In this document: positions 25,247 through 32,579 of the stretch, in pieces | How the letters are laid out: every line of letters starts with the position of its first letter | Position numbering within the stretch: the stretch's first letter is position 1 | From: JACVRW01 sp963716215 | Lineage (GTDB): Bacteria > Actinomycetota > Thermoleophilia > Solirubrobacterales > Thermoleophilaceae | DNA: 64,000 nucleotides | Direction of reading: 5' to 3' | Assembly (NCBI GenBank): GCA_963716215.1 | Contig: OY970298.1 | Coordinates: forward strand, 558,001-622,000 | Notes under the pieces: model-generated | Databases searched by the model: none | Seen by the model: only the letters and a program-made list of their open reading frames with translations | What the model was told of the DNA's origin: nothing | Program-made: the position numbers and the translations under genes

Positions 25247-26938
25247 ATGTCCACCACCGCCCTCCTCGATTCCGTAGCCACGCCCGACCCGCCGGGCGAC
25301 CGCACGCTCGCGCGACTGATCGGCCACGTGCGTGCGCTGCTCCCGGTTGGCGCGGTGGCGATCGTGACCGTCGACGAGGCGCGCGGCACCGTCGAGCGGT
25401 GCGCCGGGTGGTTCGCGGACCCCAAGCTGGGCGAGGCGCTCGGCCCGCCCGGCAGCCACGCGCTCGACGAGCGGCGGCGCGTCATGGTGCGGACGATCCT
25501 CGAGCGCGACCGTGCGCTGCACCTGCCGCGGCTGGACAAGTGGGAGGCGGCGCCCGCGCTGCTGTCCGCGGCCGTGGAGTCGCTCGGCCCCGAGCGCGCC
25601 CGTCGCATGTGGCGAGCCTGCAGCCGCGCGTCCGTGATCGCCTGTCCGCTGCGCGCCGAGAGCGGCCGCGGGCTCGGGGTGCTCGTGGTCGCCTCCGTCG
25701 ACCGAGAGCGGCCGCTGCGATCGGCGGACCTGCGCACTGTCGAGGTGGTGGCCGACCTGGCCGCGATGGCGCTCGAGCGCGCGGCGCTGCTCGAGGTCGA
25801 GACCCGCCGGGCCCACGACGAGCTGATGCTGAAGCGCGCGGCGGAGGCGATGTCCAGCTCGCTGGAGCTGGTCGACGTCTACCGCAGCGTGGTCGAGCAC
25901 GCGGCAAAGACGACCGGCGCCACCCAGGCGACCCTGACCCGCCTCGACGCGCACGCCGGCGAGCTGCGCACCGTGGCGACGCTCGACCCTGCGGCCGCCC
26001 CGGTGCTCGGCGGCGCGGGCCTGCGGCAGGTGGCGCGTACGCGCGGGCCGCTGCTCCAGCCCGACGCCTCGCTCATGCACGCGCCGATCGAGCTCGGGCC
26101 GCGCCTCTACGGCGTGCTCAGCGTGGGCCACGAGCAGCCCGAGCGCTTCTCGACGGCGAAGCTCGACCTGCTCGCTCACCTCGCTCGCTCCTCCGCGGCG
26201 GCGATCGCGAACGCGATCGACTTCCAGCGCGAGCGCCACATCGCGCGCTCGCTCACGCTCGGGTTCGTGCCGGAGTCGCTGCCGCGCGTGCCCGACTACG
26301 ACACCGGGCTGCTGTACGCGCCGGCGCTGGGCGAGCCGACCGGCGGCGATCTCTACGGCGTCTGGCAGCTACAGAGCGGAGCGGTGGCGGTGCTCGTCGG
26401 GGACGTCGCGGGGAAGGGCGTGGAGACAGCGGCACTGAGCGCGATGGTCCGTTTCTTCGTCGAGGCACGGAGCTGGGACACGGAGTCGCCTGGGCGCGTG
26501 CTCGAGCAGACCAACGCGATGTTGAGCGGGCGGCTGCCGAGCGACAGCTTCGTCACCGCGTTCCTGGCCGTGCTCGGACCGGAGTCGCTGCGGTGGGCGA
26601 GCGCGGGGCACCTGCCGCCGCTGCACCTGGCCGCCGGGACGGCGCGCGAGCTGGAGCCGACCGGCCTGCCGCTCGGGGTGGACGACGAGGCCCGCTACGG
26701 CGAGCGCCAATTGGAGCTGGCCGGGGGCGACCTCGTGTTCGCGTACACGGACGGGCTGGTCGAGGCCCGGCGCGACGGCGAGTCCTACGGGGCGGAGCGA
26801 CTTGCGGGACTGGTGCGGGAGCTGGCGGAGCGGCTCGCTCCCGAGCAGCTCGCGCGGGCGGTGCACGACGAGATCGCCGCTTGGTCGGGAGGGCTGGGCG
26901 ACGATGCGGTCGCGCTTGCGCTGCGCCGGTCCCACTGA
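25247..26938 (+). CDS. GAF-domain SpoIIE/RsbU-type protein phosphatase (PP2C)
   Basis: A 563-residue signalling phosphatase. Two GAF-like domains (about 15-190 and 200-340) precede the SpoIIE domain (about 350-563). Metal and catalytic positions are visible in PTGGDLYGVW, LVGDVAGKGVETA, WASAGHLPPLHL, VFAYTDGLVEARRDG and the final GDDAVALAL. The first motif has Tyr-Gly where Phe-Tyr/Asp is usual. Enzymes of this type dephosphorylate anti-sigma-factor antagonists in response to a bound signal. No antagonist or anti-sigma gene adjoins it, so its partner lies elsewhere. The ATG at 25247 is used because the conserved region starts soon after and an inverted repeat sits just upstream. Confidence 0.9.
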   Translation: MSTTALLDSVATPDPPGDRTLARLIGHVRALLPVGAVAIVTVDEARGTVERCAGWFADPKLGEALGPPGSHALDERRRVMVRTILERDRALHLPRLDKWEAAPALLSAAVESLGPERARRMWRACSRASVIACPLRAESGRGLGVLVVASVDRERPLRSADLRTVEVVADLAAMALERAALLEVETRRAHDELMLKRAAEAMSSSLELVDVYRSVVEHAAKTTGATQATLTRLDAHAGELRTVATLDPAAAPVLGGAGLRQVARTRGPLLQPDASLMHAPIELGPRLYGVLSVGHEQPERFSTAKLDLLAHLARSSAAAIANAIDFQRERHIARSLTLGFVPESLPRVPDYDTGLLYAPALGEPTGGDLYGVWQLQSGAVAVLVGDVAGKGVETAALSAMVRFFVEARSWDTESPGRVLEQTNAMLSGRLPSDSFVTAFLAVLGPESLRWASAGHLPPLHLAAGTARELEPTGLPLGVDDEARYGERQLELAGGDLVFAYTDGLVEARRDGESYGAERLAGLVRELAERLAPEQLARAVHDEIAAWSGGLGDDAVALALRRSH

Positions 26939-26974
26939 GGCGCGTCCCGCCGCGTAAACCGCTTGAATGGGCGC

Positions 26975-28033
26975 GTGACCGATTCGGCCTACGCTCGCGC
27001 CGGCGTCGACCAGGCTCGCTCGGGCACGGCGGTCCGCGCGCTCGTGGACGTGCTCGCGACGATCGCCACCGGCAGGCCGGACCGCGCGGCGCTCGGCTCG
27101 GGCCACTACGCGAACGTCCTGCGGCTCGACGAGACCCGCGGGCTGGCGCTGTCGACGGACAGCGTGGGCTCGAAGGTGATCGTGTGCGAGGAGATGGGTC
27201 GCTTCGACACGATCGGCCTGGACCTGATCGGGATGAACGCCAACGACGTCGTCTGCGTCGGTGCGGACCCGATCGCGCTGCTCGACTACATCGCGGTCGA
27301 GCAGGCGGACCCCGAGATGCTCGAGCAGATCGGCATCGGGCTGAAGGAGGGTGCCGAGCAGGCCCAGATCGAGATCCCCGGCGGCGAGCTTGCCGTGCTC
27401 CCAGACCTGATCCGCGGTCATCCGTCGCCGAACGGCTTCGACCTGGTCGGGTTCTGCGTCGGTCTCGTGGACTTGGACGCGATCGTCACGGGCGCGAGCG
27501 TCGAGCCCGGCGACGCCGTGATCGGCATCCCGTCGAGCGGGATCCACTCGAACGGACTCAGCCTGGCGCGCAGGGTGCTCCCGGACCTCGACGAGGCGGT
27601 CGGCGACACGACCGTCGGCGAGCTGCTGCTCGAGCCAACGGTGATCTACGTGCGCGCGGTGCGCGAGCTGCTCGCGGCCTCGGAAGTCGAGGTGCGCGGC
27701 CTGGCCCACATAACCGGCGAGGGCTTTCTCAACCTGCTGCGGCTGGAGGCGGAGGTGGGCTACCTGATCGACGCCCCACTGCCCGTGCCGCGGATCTTCG
27801 AGCTGATCGCGGAGCGCGGACCGGTCGAGCCGGCGGAGCTCTACGAGGTCTTCAACATGGGCTGCGGGTTCTGTTGCGTCGTGCCGGCCGAGCACGCCGA
27901 TGCGGCGGTGAAGCTGCTGGCCGCGCGGCACCCCGGAACCGCGGTGATCGGCCGCGCGACTGCCGAAGCGGGCGCCGTGGAGCTCAGCGCGCAGCGCCTA
28001 CGAGGCACACGGGCCGGCTTCGTGAGCAAGTAA
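26975..28033 (+). CDS. purM: Phosphoribosylformylglycinamidine cyclo-ligase (AIR synthetase)
   Basis: A 352-residue purine enzyme that cyclises FGAM to AIR with ATP in the cytoplasm. It contains TDSAYARAGVDQARSG at the N-terminus, STDSVGSKVIVCEEMGRFDT, GLDLIGMNANDVVCVGADPI, PGDAVIGIPSSGIHSNGLSLA and ITGEGFLNLLRL, ending with VFNMGCGFCCVVP. These are the nucleotide-binding motifs of the PurM/PurL fold. Length is normal. GTG at 26975 is preferred over an in-frame TTG 12 bp upstream because family members begin TDSYxxAGVD. It stands alone, with no other purine genes beside it. Confidence 0.96.
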   Translation: MTDSAYARAGVDQARSGTAVRALVDVLATIATGRPDRAALGSGHYANVLRLDETRGLALSTDSVGSKVIVCEEMGRFDTIGLDLIGMNANDVVCVGADPIALLDYIAVEQADPEMLEQIGIGLKEGAEQAQIEIPGGELAVLPDLIRGHPSPNGFDLVGFCVGLVDLDAIVTGASVEPGDAVIGIPSSGIHSNGLSLARRVLPDLDEAVGDTTVGELLLEPTVIYVRAVRELLAASEVEVRGLAHITGEGFLNLLRLEAEVGYLIDAPLPVPRIFELIAERGPVEPAELYEVFNMGCGFCCVVPAEHADAAVKLLAARHPGTAVIGRATAEAGAVELSAQRLRGTRAGFVSK

Positions 28034-28073
28034 CGGGGGGCGAAGCCGGATCGGTTGCAGCCTTTTCCGGGCT

Positions 28074-28982
28074 ATGGACCGGACAAAGCTGCAAGTGTCG
28101 AACGCGCGAGTGCTCGCAGTGGCGGCGGAGCAGCACGGGGTTGTCACGCGAGCGCAGCTGCTCGGCCTCGGGCTCACGTCCGACGCGATCGACCACCGGC
28201 TGCGGAAGGGCCGGCTGCACCGCGTGCACCGGGGGGTCTACGCAGTCGGGCGGCCCCAGCTCACACGTCACGGCGTCCTCCTGGCCGCCGTTCTGAGCTG
28301 CGGACCCGGCGCGGCGCTCAGCCACGCCGCTGCAGCCGAGCTGTGGGGCATTCGCCGCCGGGGTCCGATCGAGGTGACCGTGCCCGCCGGGGCCATGCGC
28401 CGGCGGCCGGGCCTGCGCGTCCACCGCAGCGCGCTGTCGCCGACCGACCGCGCAAGCAGGCACAGCATCCCCGTGACTGCCCCAGCCCGCACCCTTGTCG
28501 ATCTCGCCATCCGCCTCTCCCCGCCTCAGCTCGAGGCCGCTGTCAACGAAGCCGACAAGCTCGACCTGGTCGACCCCGAGCGGCTGCGGATCGCTGTCGC
28601 CGGGATGAGTGGCCGACCCGGCGTGGGGCCGCTGCGCGAGCTGCTCGACCGCCACGAGCTCAGGCTCACCGACTCCGAGCTCGAGCGACGCTTCCTGCCG
28701 ATCGCTCGCCGCGCCGGGTTGCCGCCGCCTCTGACCCAGTGCCGCGTGAGCGGCTTCCGGGTCGACTTCTTCTGGCCCGAGCTAGGGCTGGTGGTCGAGA
28801 CCGACGGCCTGCGTTACCACCGCACTCCCGCCCAACAGTCCCGGGACCGCGTGCGCGATCAGGCGCACGCCCGGGCGGGCTTGACCCCTCTGCGCTTCAC
28901 GCATGACCAGATCGCCCATCGCGCGGCCGATGTGCAGCAGACGCTGGTTGCCGTGGCCGCCCGCAACGCGCCGCGCTCCTAG
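28074..28982 (+). CDS. AbiEi-like winged-helix plus DUF559 (Vsr-fold) protein
   Basis: A 302-residue protein. The N-terminal AbiEi-type winged helix (about 10-65; VVTRAQLLGLGLTSDAIDHR, RLHRVHRGVYAVG) is followed by a middle region with GAALSHAAAAELWGIRRRG and TLVDLA. The C-terminal DUF559/endonuclease-like domain (about 210-295) has FRVDFFWPELGLVVETDGLR with the acidic Asp/Glu-x-Asp pattern, QSRDRVRD and LRFTHDQIA. The Vsr/PD-(D/E)XK fold suggests DNA or nucleotide cleavage. Such proteins are numerous in actinobacteria and are often annotated as solitary antitoxin-like genes. No partner AbiEii toxin is adjacent. Its TAG stop is shared with the opposite gene in CTAG. Confidence 0.82.
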   Translation: MDRTKLQVSNARVLAVAAEQHGVVTRAQLLGLGLTSDAIDHRLRKGRLHRVHRGVYAVGRPQLTRHGVLLAAVLSCGPGAALSHAAAAELWGIRRRGPIEVTVPAGAMRRRPGLRVHRSALSPTDRASRHSIPVTAPARTLVDLAIRLSPPQLEAAVNEADKLDLVDPERLRIAVAGMSGRPGVGPLRELLDRHELRLTDSELERRFLPIARRAGLPPPLTQCRVSGFRVDFFWPELGLVVETDGLRYHRTPAQQSRDRVRDQAHARAGLTPLRFTHDQIAHRAADVQQTLVAVAARNAPRS

Positions 28983-29767
28983 GGCAGCTCCCAGAGCGTG
29001 CCCGTCAGCACCCGGACCGGCTTCAGCTGCCAATCCGCCGCCAAGCGCCACAGCTCGGCCTCCGCTCGCGGGCCGGCGAGGTCGCAGACAGCCGCGATCT
29101 CCACGGTCGCCATGCGCCCAAACCGCGCCACCGCGGCCACCGGATCAGGCAACGGGTCGCCGGAGGGCGTGCCGCCCGCCGCGATCGCCGCCGCGCGCCA
29201 CTCGGAGTACGGCGCCTCCGCCGCCACCAACCGTTCGGCCCCGAACCGCACCGCTGGCAGCACCAGGCCCTCCACGCCGCGCGTCTCCTCGAGGTCGGCG
29301 CCGAACGCCTCCACGATCGCGTGCGAGTCGAGCGAGCTGCGGAAACGCGCCACGTCCAGCCCCGCCCCGCGCGCCTCCTCGACGAGCGCCTCCTTCGCGT
29401 CCAGCTTGCGGCGGAAGCACATCAGGCCCTCCCGCAGCGCACGCAGGTAGCGATCGGCCACCTCGGGCCCCTGCTCGGCGGCCGCTTTTACGGCCATGCA
29501 CGCCGGGTACGTCGAGGCGATCGGCGCCTCGGTCCAGAGCAGCGGGTCGACAGGCATCCGTGAGCGGCTGGAAGCGTCCAGCCATGCCACGATCATTGGG
29601 GTGATGTCGCCCTCGTACACCCGGGCGAGACCGCCCATCACGTAGGTGATCGAGAGGTCGGCGCCGAACTCCAACTTGAGCCGGCGCAGAGCAGGCTCAG
29701 CGGCCCATGAGGCCGAACAGGCAGGATCCGTGTAGTAGCGAACTTCCAGGGGCACCAGAGAGCGCAA
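28979..29767 (-). CDS. DsbA-family thioredoxin-fold protein with altered CxxC (SpxH/YjbH-like)
   Basis: A 262-residue protein. VRYYTDPACSASWAAEPALR places a thioredoxin motif near residues 16-19, but the second Cys is Ser (CSAS instead of CxxC). LYTDPxCxWCWxxEP is typical of the DsbA-like SpxH/YjbH and FrnE relatives. GLARVYEG, the Ser/Pro-rich MPVDPLLWTEAPIAST, and PAVRFGAERLVAAEAPYSEW (a cis-Pro loop region) complete the fold. With one Cys lost it cannot form the usual intramolecular disulfide, so an adaptor or glutathione-dependent role is more likely. The TTG start lies 5 bp from the divergent kinase gene. GTG at 29755 is an equally plausible start. Confidence 0.78.
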   Translation of the reverse strand: MRSLVPLEVRYYTDPACSASWAAEPALRRLKLEFGADLSITYVMGGLARVYEGDITPMIVAWLDASSRSRMPVDPLLWTEAPIASTYPACMAVKAAAEQGPEVADRYLRALREGLMCFRRKLDAKEALVEEARGAGLDVARFRSSLDSHAIVEAFGADLEETRGVEGLVLPAVRFGAERLVAAEAPYSEWRAAAIAAGGTPSGDPLPDPVAAVARFGRMATVEIAAVCDLAGPRAEAELWRLAADWQLKPVRVLTGTLWELP

Positions 29768-29772
29768 AATAG

Positions 29773-31254
29773 ATGACGGTGATCGGCACCCTGATCGGCG
29801 GCCGCTTCCGGCTCGAGGAGAAGGTGGGCTCGGGCGGGATGTCGAGCGTCTATCGCGCGTTCGATCCCACGCTCGAGCGCCACGTCGCGATCAAGCTGAT
29901 GCACCGCGACATCTCGGACGACGCGGACCAGCTCGAGCGCTTCCGTCGCGAGGCCCGCGCGGTCGCGCAGCTCAACCATCCGCACGTCGTGACGGTGATC
30001 GATGCCGGCGAGGACGACGGCACCCCGTACATCGTCTTCGAGTACATCGACGGCGAGACGCTGAAGGAGCGCATCCGCCGCCTCGGGCGCCTGCCGGTGG
30101 CGGAGGCGGTGGCTTACGCCGTCGAGATCGCCCGCGCGCTCGAGTGCGCCCACTCCCACCTGCTCGTCCACCGCGACGTGAAGCCGCAGAACGTGCTGAT
30201 CGACCCCGACGGCCGCGCCAAGGTCACCGACTTCGGGATCGCGCGCTCTCTCGAGGCCCAGGGCCTCACCGCACCCGGCCGGGTGCTGGGAACCACCGAC
30301 TACGTCTCGCCCGAGCAGGCGCTCGGCCACGAGGTGACGGCGCAGTCCGACATCTACTCGCTCGGGGTCGTCCTCTACGAGATGCTCACGGGCGAGGCGC
30401 CCTTCAAGGCGGACACCCAGGTCGCCGTCGCCATGAAGCACGTGCGCGAGCCCCTGCCCGACGTCCAGCGCCGCCGCCCCGAGATCTCCGCCGCGCTGGC
30501 CGCGGTCGTCGAGCGCGCCACGGCCAAGGAGACCCGCAACCGCTACGCCACCGTCGGGGAGATGGTGCACGACCTGGAGGAAGTGCTCGCGATCGAGGCG
30601 GCGCGCACCGGCCAGGCGACGGGCGAGGCGACCACGGTGCTGCGGTCACTCTCCGACGACACCGCCGACTTCGCCCCCCAGCGCCTGCGCCACCCACGCC
30701 GCCGCCTGTTCCTCAGCATCGCGGTGCTCGCCGTCGTCGCGGCCACCGTGGCCTTCTTCGCCACCCGCACCGAGAAGGGCCCGGGGCCGGCGGCCATCCA
30801 GCGCACCCCCGGCCTGTCCGACGTGACGCTGACCAAGGACGCCGCGCACGACTACGACCCGCAAGGCGACGGCACCGAGTCCCCCAGCCAGGCGCAGTTC
30901 GCGATCGACGGCCAGCAGACCACCGTCTGGGACACCGAGCAGTACGAGGGTGGGTTCGAGGCGAACAACAAGGGTGGCGTCGGCCTGTACGTGAACGCCG
31001 GGTCCCGCGTCGCGGCGCGGCAGCTCGACATCGTCACGTCGACCCCGGGCTTCCGCGCGTCGGTCTACGCCTCCGACAGCGTGCCCAGCCGACTGCGCGA
31101 CTGGCACAAGGTGAGCGCCACCGTCACCGCGAGGGGCGAGCAGGCATTCCAGCTCGACACCGCCAGCCAGGGCTTCCGCAACTACCTGCTCTGGATCTCC
31201 GAGCTGCCCGAGGGCGGCAAGGTGACGATCAAGGAGCTAGCGCTGAAGCGATGA
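29773..31254 (+). CDS. Membrane Ser/Thr protein kinase with discoidin-like outer domain
   Basis: A 493-residue Hanks-type kinase. The glycine loop is VGSGGMSS, the ATP lysine K41 (HVAIKLM), the catalytic loop HRDVKPQN (133-140), DFG 153-155 and the activation segment GTTDYVSPEQ. A membrane helix lies at about 311-330. The C-terminal outer domain (about 340-493) has SQAQFAIDGQQTTVWDTEQY and YLLWISELP, resembling the F5/8-type (discoidin) fold that binds carbohydrate. No PASTA repeats are present, so its ligand may be a glycan rather than muropeptide. It is followed directly by four tandem copies of the 56-bp element. The gene is solitary and divergent from the DsbA-like gene. Confidence 0.92.
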   Translation: MTVIGTLIGGRFRLEEKVGSGGMSSVYRAFDPTLERHVAIKLMHRDISDDADQLERFRREARAVAQLNHPHVVTVIDAGEDDGTPYIVFEYIDGETLKERIRRLGRLPVAEAVAYAVEIARALECAHSHLLVHRDVKPQNVLIDPDGRAKVTDFGIARSLEAQGLTAPGRVLGTTDYVSPEQALGHEVTAQSDIYSLGVVLYEMLTGEAPFKADTQVAVAMKHVREPLPDVQRRRPEISAALAAVVERATAKETRNRYATVGEMVHDLEEVLAIEAARTGQATGEATTVLRSLSDDTADFAPQRLRHPRRRLFLSIAVLAVVAATVAFFATRTEKGPGPAAIQRTPGLSDVTLTKDAAHDYDPQGDGTESPSQAQFAIDGQQTTVWDTEQYEGGFEANNKGGVGLYVNAGSRVAARQLDIVTSTPGFRASVYASDSVPSRLRDWHKVSATVTARGEQAFQLDTASQGFRNYLLWISELPEGGKVTIKELALKR

Positions 31255-31255
31255 C

Positions 31256-31479
31256 GATGCCATCTGGGGGCTCACGCCCCCAGGCCCCCGTGGCACGCTG
31301 GCCGGCCGGGTGATGGCATCTGGGGGCTCGCGCCCCCAGGCCCCCGTGGCACGCTGGCCGGCCGGGTGATGGCATCTGGGGGCTCGCGCCCCCACGCCCC
31401 CGTGGCACGCTGGCCGGCCGGGTGATGGCATCTGGGGGCTCGCGCCCCCAGGCCCCCGTGGCACGCTGGCCGGTCAGCT
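31256..31479 (+). repeat. Tandem array, 4 x 56 bp
   Basis: Four units start at 31256, 31312, 31368 and 31424 with an exact 56-bp period and only a few differences. The array begins 1 bp after the kinase stop codon. Each unit carries a hairpin, CTGGGGGC-TCGC-GCCCCCAG, then GGCCCCCGTGGCACGCTGG and a CCGGCCGG palindrome. Related copies lie at 20831-20886 and 61719-61801, always in sense orientation at a gene end. It lacks the spacers of a CRISPR. Confidence 0.93.
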
Positions 31480-31493
31480 AGGGCGCGAGCGCT

Positions 31494-31546
31494 AGGGGGT
31501 CCCTGAAGAAACGGGAACATGCGTCCCGTTTTGTGCGGAACCCCCT
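31494..31546. terminator. Compound hairpin, probable terminator of the kinase transcript
   Basis: Outer arms AGGGGGT (31494-31500) and ACCCCCT (31540-31546) enclose a perfect inner stem AAACGGGA/TCCCGTTT (31509-31516 and 31524-31531) with loop ACATGCG. On the plus strand the inner stem ends in GTTTTG, like a weak intrinsic terminator. Confidence 0.5.
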
Positions 31547-31628
31547 CGAGTCGAGCACCCAGACGCCACGACTCACCCTCGTTGCCGCAGTTGGCCGGCG
31601 GAGAAAAGCCGCGGCCCGGAACCGCGGG

Positions 31629-32579
31629 CTAATGCCGGTAGCGCCGCTCTTCCTCGTGGCGCTCGATCGCCAACGCGAGCAGCCGGTCCAGCAGCTCCGG
31701 GTAGGGCACCCCGGTCGCGTCCCAGAGCTTCGCGTAGACGCTCGTGGCCGTGAAGCCGGGGATCGTGTTCAGCTCGTTGACGAGCACGCCGTCGTCGGTC
31801 ACGAAGAAGTCCACGCGCGCCATCCCCGCGCAGCCGACCAGCTTGAACACCTCCACCGCCAGCCGCCGCACCTCCTCGACATGCGGCGTCCGCGCCGGCA
31901 CGACCAGCTCCATCCCGCCGTCCGTGTACTTCGCCTCGTAGTCGTACCAGTCGCTGCCCTTGATCACGATCTCACCCGCGACCGAGGCCTGCGGGTCGCC
32001 GTTGCCGAGCACCGAGCACTCGACCTCCATGCCCTCGATCAGCCGCTCGATCACCACCACCGGATCGTGCTCGAACGCCAGCTCGATCGCCCTGTCGAGC
32101 TCCACCTCGCTCACGGCCTTCGAGATTCCGACCGACGAGCCCAGCCGCGCCGGCTTCACGAACGCCGGCGGCCCGAACGTGGTCGGCGGCCCGCCCTGGC
32201 GCACGACCGCGTAGTCGCCCTGCGGCACCCCGTGAGCCCCCATCAAGTCCTTGAACACCGCCTTGTCCATCGACAGCGACGACGCCAGCACGCCGGCGCC
32301 GATGTACGGCACGTCGAGCAGGTCCAGCAGGCCCTGCACCGTCCCGTCCTCCCCGAACGGGCCGTGCAGGACCGGGAACACCGCGTCGGCTCCCAGCAAC
32401 CCGCCCGATGGCTCGAGCGCCAGCGGCTCGCCCTCGCTCGTCCAGCGCCCGTCGCGCTCGATCAGGACCTCGATCGGCTCGTGCCCGGCCTCCGCGAGGC
32501 CGGCCCGGACCGATTCCGCCGAGGCCAGCGACACGTCGTGCTCGCTGGAGCGCCCGCCGCCGAGGACGGCGACCCTCAA
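31629..32579 (-). CDS. ddl: D-alanine--D-alanine ligase, operon copy
   Basis: A 316-residue ATP-grasp enzyme joining two D-Ala residues for peptidoglycan. It shows RVAVLGGGRSSEHDVSLASA at the N-terminus, FPVLHGPFGEDGTVQGLLDL, YIGAGVLASSLSMDKAVFKD, FVKPARLGSSVGISKA for ATP and substrate loops, and GCAGMARVDFFVTDDG with ELNTIPGFTATSVY for the metal site. Length is normal. The TTG start overlaps the stop of the PASTA kinase gene (TTGA), so it is the last gene of the fha-pstP-rodA-pbpA-pknB unit. A second ddl lies at 61797-62756. Confidence 0.95.
   Translation of the reverse strand: MRVAVLGGGRSSEHDVSLASAESVRAGLAEAGHEPIEVLIERDGRWTSEGEPLALEPSGGLLGADAVFPVLHGPFGEDGTVQGLLDLLDVPYIGAGVLASSLSMDKAVFKDLMGAHGVPQGDYAVVRQGGPPTTFGPPAFVKPARLGSSVGISKAVSEVELDRAIELAFEHDPVVVIERLIEGMEVECSVLGNGDPQASVAGEIVIKGSDWYDYEAKYTDGGMELVVPARTPHVEEVRRLAVEVFKLVGCAGMARVDFFVTDDGVLVNELNTIPGFTATSVYAKLWDATGVPYPELLDRLLALAIERHEEERRYRH

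Noticed and set aside
28074..28982. Complete AbiE toxin-antitoxin system
   Set aside because: Only the AbiEi-like/DUF559 protein is present. No AbiEii nucleotidyltransferase lies on either side.
31256..31479. CRISPR array
   Set aside because: The four units are contiguous with a 56-bp period and no variable spacers, and no cas genes are near.
31237..31520. Small repetitive proteins read from the minus strand of the 56-bp array
   Set aside because: The peptides only mirror the DNA repeat, have no start signal and overlap a non-coding element.
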